From: Micromonospora carbonacea
GTDB taxonomy: Bacteria > Actinomycetota > Actinomycetes > Mycobacteriales > Micromonosporaceae
Assembly (NCBI RefSeq): GCF_014205165.1
Contig: NZ_JACHMZ010000001.1
Span: 1,958,001 to 2,022,000, forward strand
Direction: 5' to 3'
Length of the DNA stretch: 64,000 nucleotides
The notes under the pieces were generated by a model that was given only the letters and a program-made list of their open reading frames with translations, was not told the DNA's origin and did no database searches. Positions 33,811 through 42,049 of this stretch are shown piece by piece. A program made the position numbers and the translations under genes. How positions within the stretch are numbered: position 1 is the stretch's first letter; every line of letters starts with the position of its first letter.

Positions 33811-35031
33811 CTACTTATGGTGGTTATTGACCGCCGGCCGCAGTCCTCCGGTGGCGAGCAGCCGGGCCATCGGCAGGGTGGCGGCGCCGAGCGCGACCGC
33901 GTCCACGCCGAGCCGGCACAGTTCGATCGACGCCTGCTCGTACGGCTGGCGCAGCGCCTGCCGCCCGGCCGCCTCGCGGATCTCGGGCAGCAGGCCGCCG
34001 AGCGCCATCGCCACCCAGCCGCCCAGCACCACCCGCTCGGGATTGAACAGGTTGATCAGATTGGCGACCCCGGCGCCGAGGTATCCGGCGGTCTCGTCCA
34101 GCACCCGACGGGCGGTGGGCGAACTGGCGCCCGCCTCGACCAGGGCGGCGATCCGGGACTCCTCGTCCTCGCCGGGCACCGCCCGGCCGCCCTGGGCCTC
34201 CTGGTAGCGGTCGATGATCGCCTCGGCGCCGACGTACGCCTCCAGGCAGCCCCGGGCCCCGCAGCGGCAGGTCCGGCCGCCGTACACCAGGGTGGTGTGT
34301 CCCCACTCGCCGGCGCTGCTGGACGCTCCCCGGTAGGAGGCCCCGTTGGTCACCAGGGCTGCGCCGACACCGGACCCGACCAGGGCGAACACGGCGTGCC
34401 GGGCGCCGCGTCCGGCTCCGAACCACATCTCCGCCTGGCCGAGGGTGTTGGCGCCGTTGTCGATGTGCAGCGGCAGGTCGGTGCCCGACCGGATCAACCG
34501 CTCCAGCGGCACCCGGTCCCAGCCGAGGGCCTGGGCGTGCACCACCGCCTCGGCGCCCTGCTCCACCACGCCCGACACGCCGATCCCGACGCCGAGCACG
34601 TCGGCGGGGGACACCCGGGCCTGGGTGGTGACCGCGTCGATGCCGGCCAGCACGTGTCCGGCGACCGTCGCCGGTTCGGTGCGCGCCGGGTCCAGCGGGT
34701 AGCCGGCGCGGGCCAGCAGGGTCATGGCGAAGTCGAACAGTTCGACCCGGATCAGGGTCTCCCCGACGTCCACCCCGATGACGAAGGCGAACCGGGGCGC
34801 GACCCGCAGCATCATGCTGGGACGGCCGCCGTCGGACTCGGCCGCGCCGGCCTCGACGACGAGCCCCTCGCCGATGAGGTCGCTGACCACGTTGCTGATC
34901 GCGGGCTGGCTGAGACCGGTGCTGCGCATCAGGTCCTGCCGGGTCAGCGGGCCGTCGAGGAAGAGCCTGGACAGCAGCGCCGACCGATTCCGCAGCCGCA
35001 CGCTCCGATTCGTCGCTCGCGCCAACTCCAC
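33811..35031 (-). CDS. ROK-family transcriptional repressor of the beta-glucan locus
   Basis: A 406-residue protein from the GTG at 35031, preceded by GAGGTGG. An N-terminal winged HTH (LLSRLFLDGPLTRQDLMRSTGLSQPAISNVV) is followed by a ROK sugar-kinase-like fold with the phosphate loop GVDVGETLIRVEL and the zinc motif CRCGARGCLEAY (CxCGxxGCxE). An upstream in-frame ATG at 35118 lies inside the operator palindrome and has no RBS, so it is rejected. It is divergent from the SBP/permease/GH1 operon, and likely represses that operon and itself until an imported glucoside binds. The 3' end sits in an AT-rich stretch shared with the GH55 promoter. Confidence 0.85.
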   Translation of the reverse strand: MELARATNRSVRLRNRSALLSRLFLDGPLTRQDLMRSTGLSQPAISNVVSDLIGEGLVVEAGAAESDGGRPSMMLRVAPRFAFVIGVDVGETLIRVELFDFAMTLLARAGYPLDPARTEPATVAGHVLAGIDAVTTQARVSPADVLGVGIGVSGVVEQGAEAVVHAQALGWDRVPLERLIRSGTDLPLHIDNGANTLGQAEMWFGAGRGARHAVFALVGSGVGAALVTNGASYRGASSSAGEWGHTTLVYGGRTCRCGARGCLEAYVGAEAIIDRYQEAQGGRAVPGEDEESRIAALVEAGASSPTARRVLDETAGYLGAGVANLINLFNPERVVLGGWVAMALGGLLPEIREAAGRQALRQPYEQASIELCRLGVDAVALGAATLPMARLLATGGLRPAVNNHHK

Positions 35032-35105
35032 CCCGCCACCTCGATCCCCGGGCCGTCCGGGGCGACTGTACGACCCGGGGGTTGACGGCCCTGCGGACAA
35101 CCACT

Positions 35106-35140
35106 TTAATGACGACATTAATTAAGCCGTGATGTAACTT
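35106..35140 (+). promoter_or_regulatory. Operator palindrome and promoter of the beta-glucoside importer operon
   Basis: TTAATG-ACGA-CATTAA (35106-35121) is a perfect AT-rich dyad, unusual in this GC-rich sequence, and is followed by a TTAATTAA palindrome. A promoter-like pair ACGACA (35112-35117), 17 bp, TAACTT (35135-35140) overlaps it on the + strand. Position between the ROK gene and the importer operon makes it the likely ROK operator. Confidence 0.55.
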
Positions 35141-35254
35141 CCACGACACGGTGCGCGAACCTTCGGATCGACGGCCCCGGATCTCCGGCTGCCGGGCCCT
35201 CGCGCACGCCACCGCACCGACACACCCCCACCACCAGAACCGGAAGGGCCGATC

Positions 35255-36553
35255 GTGTCGAGACGTCGCCTCGCGATACTCACCGCCGCCGTCCTGGCTG
35301 CCGCCTCGCTCACCGCCTGCGGTGGCTCGGACGACCCGTCCGGCGGATCCGCCAAGACCCTCACCTACTGGGCCAGCAACCAGGGGGCGAGCCTGGAAGC
35401 CGACAAGCAGATCCTCCAGCCCGAACTGGACCGGTTCGAACAGCAGACCGGCATCAAGGTCAACGTGGAGGTGGTGCCCTGGTCGGACCTGCTCAACCGG
35501 CTGCTCGCCGCCGCCGCCTCCGGACAGGGCCCGGACGTGGTGAACATCGGCAACACCTGGTCGGCGTCGTTGCAGGCGACCGGGGCGATGGTCGAGTTCG
35601 ACGACGCCACCCTGGCAAAGGTCGGCGGCAGGGACCGGTTCGTTCCGGCCGCGCTCGCCGCCGCCGGGGCCCCGGGCGAACCGCCCGCAGCGGTGCCGCT
35701 CTACAGCCTCGCCTACGCCCTCTACTACAACAAGAAGGCGTTCGCCGACGCCGGCATCACCACCCCGCCGGCCACCTGGGAACAGGTGGCCGAGGTCGGC
35801 CGGAAGCTGACCGGCGGCGGCCGGTGGGGCCTCGCCGTCGAGGGCGCCAACCCCTCGGAGAACGCGCACCACGCCTTCACCTTCAGCCAGCAGCACGGCG
35901 GCGAGTGGTTCGACTCCGCCGGCAAGCCGACCTTCGACACCCCGCAGAACGTCGCCGCGGTCAAGCGGTACGTCGACCTGATGGCCACCGACAAGATCAT
36001 CAACCCGAGCAACGCCGAGTACGCGCAGAACCAGTCGGTGTCCGACTTCGCCAACGGCAAGGCGGCGATGCTGCTCTGGCAGGCCGTCGGGGCGAACCTC
36101 AAGTCCCAGAACATGGCCGCCGACGCGTACGGCGTGGCCCCCGTGCCGTTCCTGGCCGCCCCGCCGGCCGGTGGCAGGAAGGTCAACAGCATGGTCGCCG
36201 GGATCAACATCGCCGTGTTCAAGCACACCAGGAACCCCGACGCCGCCCTGGAGTTCGTGAAGTTCATGACCAGCGACGCCGAGCAGGTGACGCTCAACAG
36301 GACGTACGGATCGCTGCCGCCGGTCACGACCGCCGCCGGCGATCCGGCGTTCGCCGCCCCCGAGCAGAAGGTGCTCCAGGAAACCCTCGCCACCACCGCG
36401 GCCCCGCTGCCTCAGGTGCCCGACGAGAGCACCTTCGAGACGCTCGTCGGCACCGCCATCAAGGAACTCTTCGCCGACGCGGCCAGCGGCAAGCCGGTCA
36501 CCGAGGAGAGCGTCCGACACAAGCTGAGCCAGGCCCAGCAGCAGATGCGCTGA
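35255..36553 (+). CDS. Sugar ABC transporter substrate-binding lipoprotein (second importer)
   Basis: A 432-residue lipoprotein, GTG at 35255 with GGAAGGG about 8 nt upstream. The signal ends in lipobox LTAC (Cys near 22) followed by GGSDDPS. Family 1 solute-binding fold: TLTYWASNQG, PDVVNIGNTWSASLQATGAM, YALYYNKKAFADAGI. Divergent from ROK; first gene of an SBP-permease-permease-GH1 operon, so the ligand is probably a beta-glucoside such as laminari- or gentio-oligosaccharide (inference). As in the first importer no ATPase gene is present. Confidence 0.88.
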   Translation: MSRRRLAILTAAVLAAASLTACGGSDDPSGGSAKTLTYWASNQGASLEADKQILQPELDRFEQQTGIKVNVEVVPWSDLLNRLLAAAASGQGPDVVNIGNTWSASLQATGAMVEFDDATLAKVGGRDRFVPAALAAAGAPGEPPAAVPLYSLAYALYYNKKAFADAGITTPPATWEQVAEVGRKLTGGGRWGLAVEGANPSENAHHAFTFSQQHGGEWFDSAGKPTFDTPQNVAAVKRYVDLMATDKIINPSNAEYAQNQSVSDFANGKAAMLLWQAVGANLKSQNMAADAYGVAPVPFLAAPPAGGRKVNSMVAGINIAVFKHTRNPDAALEFVKFMTSDAEQVTLNRTYGSLPPVTTAAGDPAFAAPEQKVLQETLATTAAPLPQVPDESTFETLVGTAIKELFADAASGKPVTEESVRHKLSQAQQQMR

Positions 36554-36564
36554 CGCGCCGGACC

Positions 36565-36603
36565 GGTGGCCGTGGCAGGGACGCCGACCCCGCCACGGCC
36601 ACC
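36565..36603 (+). terminator. Intercistronic hairpin in the second importer operon
   Basis: 12-bp perfect arms GGTGGCCGTGGC / GCCACGGCCACC with a 15-nt loop, between the SBP stop and the permease RBS; same place as the hairpin in the first importer operon. Confidence 0.65.
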
Positions 36604-36619
36604 CAGCGAGAGGACCACG

Positions 36620-37600
36620 ATGGCCACCACCACCGTCCACGACGCCACCGGGCGGGACGGGCCGCCCCGGGCCGGGACGCCGGAGAACCGCCCCCGCCGA
36701 CCCCGCCGGTCACTCCTGCCGTACCTGCTGCTCGCCCCGGCCGTCGTGCTGGAACTGGCGATCCACGTCGTGCCGATGCTCGTCGGCGCCTGGATGAGCC
36801 TGCTCCAGCTGACCCAGTTCCACATCCGCGACTGGTCCACCGCCCCGTTCGTCGGCGCCGAGAACTACCGGATGGTGCTCGACTTCGACTCCGCCGCCGG
36901 AGCCGAACTGCTGCACTCCTTCCAGGTGACCGTGCTCTACACGGTCTGCTCGGTCGGCCTCTCCTGGGTGCTCGGCACCACCGCCGCCGTGCTGCTGCAA
37001 CGCCCGTTCCGCGGCCGGGGCCTGCTGCGCGCGCTCTTCCTCACCCCGTACGCCCTGCCGGTCTACACCGCCGTGATCACCTGGAGTTTCCTGTTCCAGC
37101 GCGACAACGGCCTGGTCAACCACGTGTTGGTCGACCAGTTGCACCTGCTCGGCGACCGGCCGTTCTGGCTGATCGGCGACAACAGCTTCGTCGCGTTGCT
37201 GACCGTGTCGATCTGGCGGTCCTGGCCGTTCGCCTTCCTGTGCGTCATGGCCGGCCTCCAGAACATCCCGGCCGACCTGTACGAGGCCGCCGCGATGGAC
37301 GGCGCGGGCTTCTGGCGGCGGTTGCGCTCGGTGACCCTGCCCATGCTGCGTCCGGTCAACCTGGTGCTGCTGCTGGTGCTGTTCCTGTGGACCTTCAACG
37401 ACTTCAACACCCCGTACGTGCTGTTCGGCGGCTCCGCGCCGGAGCAGGCCGACCTGGTCTCCATCCACATCTACCGCAGCTCCTTCAAGACCTGGGACTT
37501 CGGCTCCGGCTCCGCGATGTCGGTGGCGCTGCTGCTGTTCCTGCTCCTGGTCACCGCCGGGTACCTGCTGCTCACCAACCGCCGGAGGAACGATGCGTGA
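36620..37600 (+). CDS. Sugar ABC transporter permease (MalF/UgpA type, second importer)
   Basis: A 326-residue inner-membrane protein, ATG at 36620 preceded by GAGAGGA. It has a Pro/Arg-rich cytoplasmic tail, then six predicted membrane helices. The EAA loop reads EAAAMDGAGFWRRLRSVTLP. An in-frame upstream ATG at 36566 falls inside the hairpin and is less likely. Overlaps the next permease gene by 8 bp, indicating translational coupling. Confidence 0.9.
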   Translation: MATTTVHDATGRDGPPRAGTPENRPRRPRRSLLPYLLLAPAVVLELAIHVVPMLVGAWMSLLQLTQFHIRDWSTAPFVGAENYRMVLDFDSAAGAELLHSFQVTVLYTVCSVGLSWVLGTTAAVLLQRPFRGRGLLRALFLTPYALPVYTAVITWSFLFQRDNGLVNHVLVDQLHLLGDRPFWLIGDNSFVALLTVSIWRSWPFAFLCVMAGLQNIPADLYEAAAMDGAGFWRRLRSVTLPMLRPVNLVLLLVLFLWTFNDFNTPYVLFGGSAPEQADLVSIHIYRSSFKTWDFGSGSAMSVALLLFLLLVTAGYLLLTNRRRNDA

Positions 37601-38432
37601 GACCACCGCCGAGCGCTGGGCCCGCCGGACCGTGTTGACCCTGCTCACGCTGTTTGTCCTCGTCCCGCTCTACGTGATGGTCAGCTCGGCGGTCAAACCG
37701 CTCCAGGACGTGCAGAACGCGTTCACCTGGTGGCCCCGCCGGCCCACGGTCGACGCGTTCGTGGACATGTGGTCGACCGTGCCGCTGGGCCGCTATCTGG
37801 TCAACAGCCTGGTCGTCTCCTCGGTGGCGGCGGTCCTGTCGGTGGCCGTGGCGATCTTCGCGGCGTTCGCGGTCAGTCGCTACCGGTTCCGCGGCCGGGG
37901 CCTGTTCTCGGTGACCGTCCTGTCCACCCAGATGTTCCCCGGCATCCTGTTCCTGCTGCCGCTGTTCCTGATCTACGTCAACCTGGGCAACGCCACCGGC
38001 ATCCAGTTGTACGCCAGCCGCACCGGCCTGATCCTCACCTACCTCACCTTCTCGCTGCCGTTCTCGATCTGGATGCTGGTCGGCTACTTCGACTCCATCC
38101 CGCGCGGACTCGACGAGGCCGCCCAGGTCGACGGCGCCGGCCCGCTCCGCACGCTGTTCCAGGTGGTGCTGCCGGCGGCAGTGCCCGGAGTGGTCGCGGT
38201 GACCGTGTACGCGTTCATGACCGCCTGGGGCGAGGTGCTGTTCGCCTCGGTGATGACCAACGAGGGCAGTCGGACCCTGGCCGTCGGCCTCCAGGGCTAC
38301 TCGACCCAGTTCAACGTCTACTGGAACCAGGTGATGGCCGCCTCGCTGGTGGTCAGCATCCCCGTCGTCGCCGGCTTCCTGGCGTTGCAGCGCTACTTCG
38401 TCGCCGGCCTCACCGCCGGCGCGGTCAAGTGA
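37593..38432 (+). CDS. Sugar ABC transporter permease (MalG/UgpE type, second importer)
   Basis: A 279-residue inner-membrane subunit with six predicted helices and the EAA loop [20 protein letters not shown]. Its ATG overlaps the end of the preceding permease gene and is preceded by GGAGGAACG. Ends with the typical [11 protein letters not shown]. Partner of the previous permease. Confidence 0.9.
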   Translation: MRETTAERWARRTVLTLLTLFVLVPLYVMVSSAVKPLQDVQNAFTWWPRRPTVDAFVDMWSTVPLGRYLVNSLVVSSVAAVLSVAVAIFAAFAVSRYRFRGRGLFSVTVLSTQMFPGILFLLPLFLIYVNLGNATGIQLYASRTGLILTYLTFSLPFSIWMLVGYFDSIPRGLDEAAQVDGAGPLRTLFQVVLPAAVPGVVAVTVYAFMTAWGEVLFASVMTNEGSRTLAVGLQGYSTQFNVYWNQVMAASLVVSIPVVAGFLALQRYFVAGLTAGAVK

Positions 38433-38467
38433 GTCCCGCCACCGTGTCCCGCGAGGAGAACCCCGAC

Positions 38468-39844
38468 GTGCCCGACCTGTCCACGCTGCCAGCCGACTTC
38501 ATCTGGGGTGTCGCCACCGCCGCCTACCAGATCGAGGGCGCCGTCGCCGCCGACGGCCGGGCACCGTCGATCTGGGACACCTTCTGCCAGGTGCCCGGGG
38601 CCATCGACAACGGCGACAGCGGCACCGTCGCCTGCGACCACTACCACCGGTGGCCGGAGGACGTGTCGCTGGCACGCGGCCTCGGCGTCGACGCGTACCG
38701 GTTCTCGGTGGCCTGGCCCCGGGTGCTACCCGCCGGCGTCGGCCCGGTCAACCCCAGCGGGCTGGACTTCTACGACCGGCTGGTCGACGCATTGCTGGCG
38801 GCCGGGATCCGGCCGTTCGTCACGCTCTACCACTGGGACCTGCCGCAGGCCCTCCAGGACCGGGGCGGCTGGCCGGAACGGGCCACCGCCGAGGCGTTCG
38901 CCGACTACGCCGCGGTCGTCGCCGCCCGCCTCGGCGACCGGGTCGCCGACTGGACCACCGTCAACGAGCCGCTCTGCGTGTCCTGGATCGGGCACCTGGA
39001 GGGCCGGATGGCACCGGGCGAGCGGGATCTCGCCCGCGCGGTGCGTACCTCCCACCACACCCTGCTCGGCCACGGCCTGGCCACCCTGGCGGTCCGCGCC
39101 AACGCCGCCCGCCGGGCCTCCGTCGGGGCGGTGCTCAACCTCAGTCCCTGCGAGCCCGCCACCGACGATCCGGCGGACATCGCCGCCGCCCGCCGGATGG
39201 ACGGCCACGTCAACCGCTGGTGGCTGGACCCGCTGCACGGCCGCGGCTACCCCGCCGACATGCTGGCCACCTACCGGGTGGAACCGCCGGTACGCGGCGA
39301 CGACCTCGCCGTGATCGCCACGCCGACCGACTTCCTCGGGGTCAACTACTACTTCCGGCAGGTCGTCGTCGACGACCCGGAGGGGCCCCCGCCGTACGCC
39401 CGGCAGGTGCCGGTGCCGGGTGCGGCGGAGACCGCGATGGGCTGGGAGAACCATCCGGCCGGGCTGGAACGGCTGCTGGTCGCGGTGCACGAGGAGTACG
39501 CGCCGTCCCGGATCGTCGTCACCGAGAGCGGGTCGGCCTGGCCGGACCACGTCACCGCCGACGGCACCGTGGAGGACCGGGAGCGCACCGACCACTTGGA
39601 GCGGCACCTGGCGGCCTGCGCGGCCGCCGTCGGCCGGGGCGTTCCCCTCGCCGGCTACTTCGTCTGGTCGCTGCTCGACAACTTCGAGTGGGCGTACGGC
39701 TACGATAAGCGGTTCGGCCTGGTGCACGTCGACTACCCCACCCAACGGCGCACGGTCAAGGCGAGCGGGCTGCGGTACGCCGACCTGATCCGCGCACACC
39801 GGCAGCGCACCGGACCGGCGAGGACGGTCCCGGTACGCCGATGA
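38468..39844 (+). CDS. GH1 beta-glucosidase
   Basis: A 458-residue cytoplasmic enzyme hydrolysing beta-glucosides. Family landmarks: [15 protein letters not shown] near the N-terminus, acid/base E167 in TTVNEPLC, nucleophile E353 in VTESGSAW (most GH1 have TENG), and the C-terminal [13 protein letters not shown] aglycone region. I chose the GTG at 38468 with GAGGAG 9 nt upstream; GTGs at 38444 and 38429 are in frame, the latter overlapping the permease stop. Last gene of the importer operon, so it should split the imported disaccharides. Length is normal for GH1. Confidence 0.9.
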   Translation: MPDLSTLPADFIWGVATAAYQIEGAVAADGRAPSIWDTFCQVPGAIDNGDSGTVACDHYHRWPEDVSLARGLGVDAYRFSVAWPRVLPAGVGPVNPSGLDFYDRLVDALLAAGIRPFVTLYHWDLPQALQDRGGWPERATAEAFADYAAVVAARLGDRVADWTTVNEPLCVSWIGHLEGRMAPGERDLARAVRTSHHTLLGHGLATLAVRANAARRASVGAVLNLSPCEPATDDPADIAAARRMDGHVNRWWLDPLHGRGYPADMLATYRVEPPVRGDDLAVIATPTDFLGVNYYFRQVVVDDPEGPPPYARQVPVPGAAETAMGWENHPAGLERLLVAVHEEYAPSRIVVTESGSAWPDHVTADGTVEDRERTDHLERHLAACAAAVGRGVPLAGYFVWSLLDNFEWAYGYDKRFGLVHVDYPTQRRTVKASGLRYADLIRAHRQRTGPARTVPVRR

Positions 39845-39865
39845 CGGGCCGACGGGGCCCGGGAA

Positions 39866-39898
39866 CCCCTGGGTGTCGCACCGGGTGACGCCCAGGGG
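39866..39898 (+). terminator. Hairpin terminator of the beta-glucoside operon
   Basis: 12-nt arms CCCCTGGGTGTC / GACGCCCAGGGG with one wobble and a 9-nt loop, 21 nt after the GH1 stop. Confidence 0.7.
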
Positions 39899-39987
39899 CC
39901 CGACCCGACCGCCCTCAAGTGTCGGTGCTCTCTGCGATGCTTCGTTCGCGTTTCGTGTCGATGGTGGAGGGTGGTGGCGCGGCGGTG

Positions 39988-40725
39988 ATGGGGCGTTCTC
40001 ACGCGCTGTCCGGGGCGGTGGTGTGGCTGGGCGGCTGCGCGGTGGTGGCCGGGCTGGGGGCGCGGCCGGCGGTGGGCACCGTGGTGGTCGGCGCGGCCGT
40101 CACCGCTGGTGGGGCGCTGCTGCCGGACGTCGACCATCCCGGTTCGGTCGTCGCCCGGTCGCTGGGTCCGGTGACCCGGCTGGTCGCCCAGGGGGCGGCG
40201 GCGGGCGCGGCGGCGCTGCGCGGGGCCTCCTGCCGTTGCTGTGTGGGCAGGGGCGGGCACCGGGCGGTCACGCACACTCTGCTGTTCGCGGTTGCCGCCG
40301 GCCTGCTGGTGTCGCTGGTGTGTTGGGTCGGCGGGGACGTCGCCGCGGCGGTGGTCGCCGGGCTGGCCGCGGCGCTGGCCGTGCGTGGGGCCCTGCGCAG
40401 GCGCACCCGCGGCGCGTACGGGGCGGCGGCGGCCGGGCTGTTCGTCGGGGTGATGGCCGCCGCGCTGCCCGGCCCGGTCGCCGGATGGTGGTGGGTCGGT
40501 CTGCCGCTGGGCCTGGGCTGCCTGGTGCACTCCCTCGGTGACGCGTTGACCTTCAGCCGGGTGCCGCTGCTGTGGCCGATCCGGATCCGGGGCTGCCGGT
40601 GGGCGCCGCTGGGCATGCGGGCCCCGTTGCGCTTCCGCACCGGCTCGGCCGCCGAGCTGTTCCTGGTCGTGCCCGCCCTGATCGTGCTGGGCGGAATCAG
40701 CGCCTGGACCCTGATCGCGTCGTAG
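39988..40725 (+). CDS. Membrane-bound metal-dependent hydrolase (YdjM-like, PF04307)
   Basis: A 245-residue integral membrane protein. It starts MGRSHALSG as family members do, and carries the metal-binding motifs LLPDVDHPGS, GHRAVTHTLL and HSLGDALT within several hydrophobic segments. ATG codons at 39988 and 39961 are both possible; neither has a strong RBS. The family is named for E. coli YdjM, an SOS-linked inner-membrane protein of uncertain chemistry. No operon partner; not obviously linked to the sugar genes. Confidence 0.75.
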   Translation: MGRSHALSGAVVWLGGCAVVAGLGARPAVGTVVVGAAVTAGGALLPDVDHPGSVVARSLGPVTRLVAQGAAAGAAALRGASCRCCVGRGGHRAVTHTLLFAVAAGLLVSLVCWVGGDVAAAVVAGLAAALAVRGALRRRTRGAYGAAAAGLFVGVMAAALPGPVAGWWWVGLPLGLGCLVHSLGDALTFSRVPLLWPIRIRGCRWAPLGMRAPLRFRTGSAAELFLVVPALIVLGGISAWTLIAS

Positions 40726-40958
40726 CCACTGCCGCTCCGCGCCGCTGGGCCCGAGACGCGCTTCGAGCTGCCAGCACCCAGTGGTGTCCATTCGTGCCGC
40801 CTGGTGGTGAGCCGATCACGGGGGCGGCATGCTGGTCGTCGGTCCGCACAAGCCCATCGGCATCCTTCACGCCAGGTCGACGGCCCTCACGACGTTCCGT
40901 CCTGCGCGTGCCCTCTGGCTGGAATGAGCTTGTCCTGCCCCTGTGCTCTAATCCCGTC

Positions 40959-41414
40959 ATGCATGTCGTCGTCTGCGGCGCACTCGTGGAGAACGGCGCG
41001 GTGCTGTTGGTGCACCGCAGCCCGACCCGCCGGGCATACCCGGATCTCTGGGATCTGCCCGGGGGGCACGTCGAAGCGGGTGAGTCGGAACTACAGGCAC
41101 TCTCGCGCGAGATGCACGAGGAGCTCGGGGTTCACATCGTGGCGGAGTCCTCGTCGCGGTTGGGCGACCTGTATGCCGGCAGCGGCCAGGAGGCCGTCCA
41201 CGTGGGCGTCTGGCGCATCAGAGACTGGGTCGGCTCTCCCACCAACCGTGCCCCTGAGGAGCACGACGACGTCGCATGGGTCGGGATCAGCGAGCTGGGA
41301 GGCATTCCCCTCGTGTTCGGCGCCCTGCCGGCATTGCTCCGTTCCCTGCCTGAGCCTGACCGGCTGTCTCGTCGCGGCGAGGCACGGACAACCGCATCGC
41401 CGAGCGGCCCGTAG
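40959..41414 (+). CDS. NUDIX hydrolase
   Basis: A 151-residue hydrolase of nucleoside diphosphate-linked substrates. The full Nudix box GX5EX7REUXEEXGU is visible as GHVEAGESELQALSREMHEELGV. The start ATG at 40959 (MHVVVCGALV) fits the first beta-strand. No good RBS precedes it, so initiation may be weak or leaderless. A Ser/Arg-rich tail follows the domain. Substrate unknown. The 233 bp upstream hold no gene. Confidence 0.85.
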   Translation: MHVVVCGALVENGAVLLVHRSPTRRAYPDLWDLPGGHVEAGESELQALSREMHEELGVHIVAESSSRLGDLYAGSGQEAVHVGVWRIRDWVGSPTNRAPEEHDDVAWVGISELGGIPLVFGALPALLRSLPEPDRLSRRGEARTTASPSGP

Positions 41415-41536
41415 ATCCAGCGCTGCTCGCACTTCGTCCGGGCTGGAGAAAGCGTGAACCATCCTCCAGCGGTGCACGTGCACGAGGTGTACGCAGATGC
41501 GCCAGGCAACTGGCAACCAGGCGGGAGTGGAACAGC

Positions 41537-41914
41537 ATGGCCAAGAACGTTCAGAATCGGCGACGGGCAAAGATTGTCGGCCTGCTCGCCGTTGCTGCCA
41601 CGGTGGGGACGCTCGCGTCCGCGAGTCCGGCCCTCGCGGCCACTGGCGCGACGGGGGTGTGCAGCAAGGGCAACTACAGCTCGTACCTCGAATTTCCGTA
41701 TCGCGGCGGCCTGACCACGTACGTTGCGCCGCCGGGCGGCTGCTCCTCGGTCCACTTCGGCAAGTACACCAGCGAGCCGGTGAACGTCTACGGCTACAAG
41801 AACGGCGTCACGGTCTACCTCGGCACCCGGAACATCAACGACCTGAAGAAGAGCGTGTTCCGGACGTACGGCAGCATTCCCGGGTCGCCGTACTTCACCC
41901 TGTCGGGATCCTGA
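41537..41914 (+). CDS. Small secreted protein of unknown function
   Basis: 125 residues, ATG at 41537 with GGGAGTGG about 8 nt upstream. A clear Sec signal (KNVQNRRRAKIVGLLAVAAT, cleavage near PALAA|TG, residue 35) leaves a mature protein of about 90 residues. The mature part has two Cys (GVCSKGN, GGCSSVHF) and is rich in Tyr, Gly and Val (LTTYVAPPGG, VNVYGYKNGVTVYLGT), suggesting a small disulfide-bonded beta protein. I do not recognise the family. Followed by a very strong terminator, so it is a single-gene transcript. Confidence 0.65.
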   Translation: MAKNVQNRRRAKIVGLLAVAATVGTLASASPALAATGATGVCSKGNYSSYLEFPYRGGLTTYVAPPGGCSSVHFGKYTSEPVNVYGYKNGVTVYLGTRNINDLKKSVFRTYGSIPGSPYFTLSGS

Positions 41915-41926
41915 CCCGTCGCAGGA

Positions 41927-41963
41927 GCGCCGAGGTGAGGCGGCACGCGCCTCACCTCGGCGC
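41927..41963. terminator. Very strong hairpin terminator
   Basis: 16-bp perfect arms (GCGCCGAGGTGAGGCG / CGCCTCACCTCGGCGC) with a GCACG loop, 12 nt after the small secreted protein gene and upstream of the convergent alcohol dehydrogenase stop; can serve both strands. Confidence 0.85.
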
Positions 41964-42049
41964 CGCAGGTGTGCGACACCAGGCCGCAGGACAGCTCGGT
42001 CGGCGACGACCCGGTCGATGCGGGCCCGGATGCCGGTGGCGGGGGTGTC

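Noticed and set aside
35032..35118. Longer ROK protein starting at the ATG at 35118
   Set aside because: The ATG lies inside the operator palindrome, lacks an RBS and adds residues foreign to the family.
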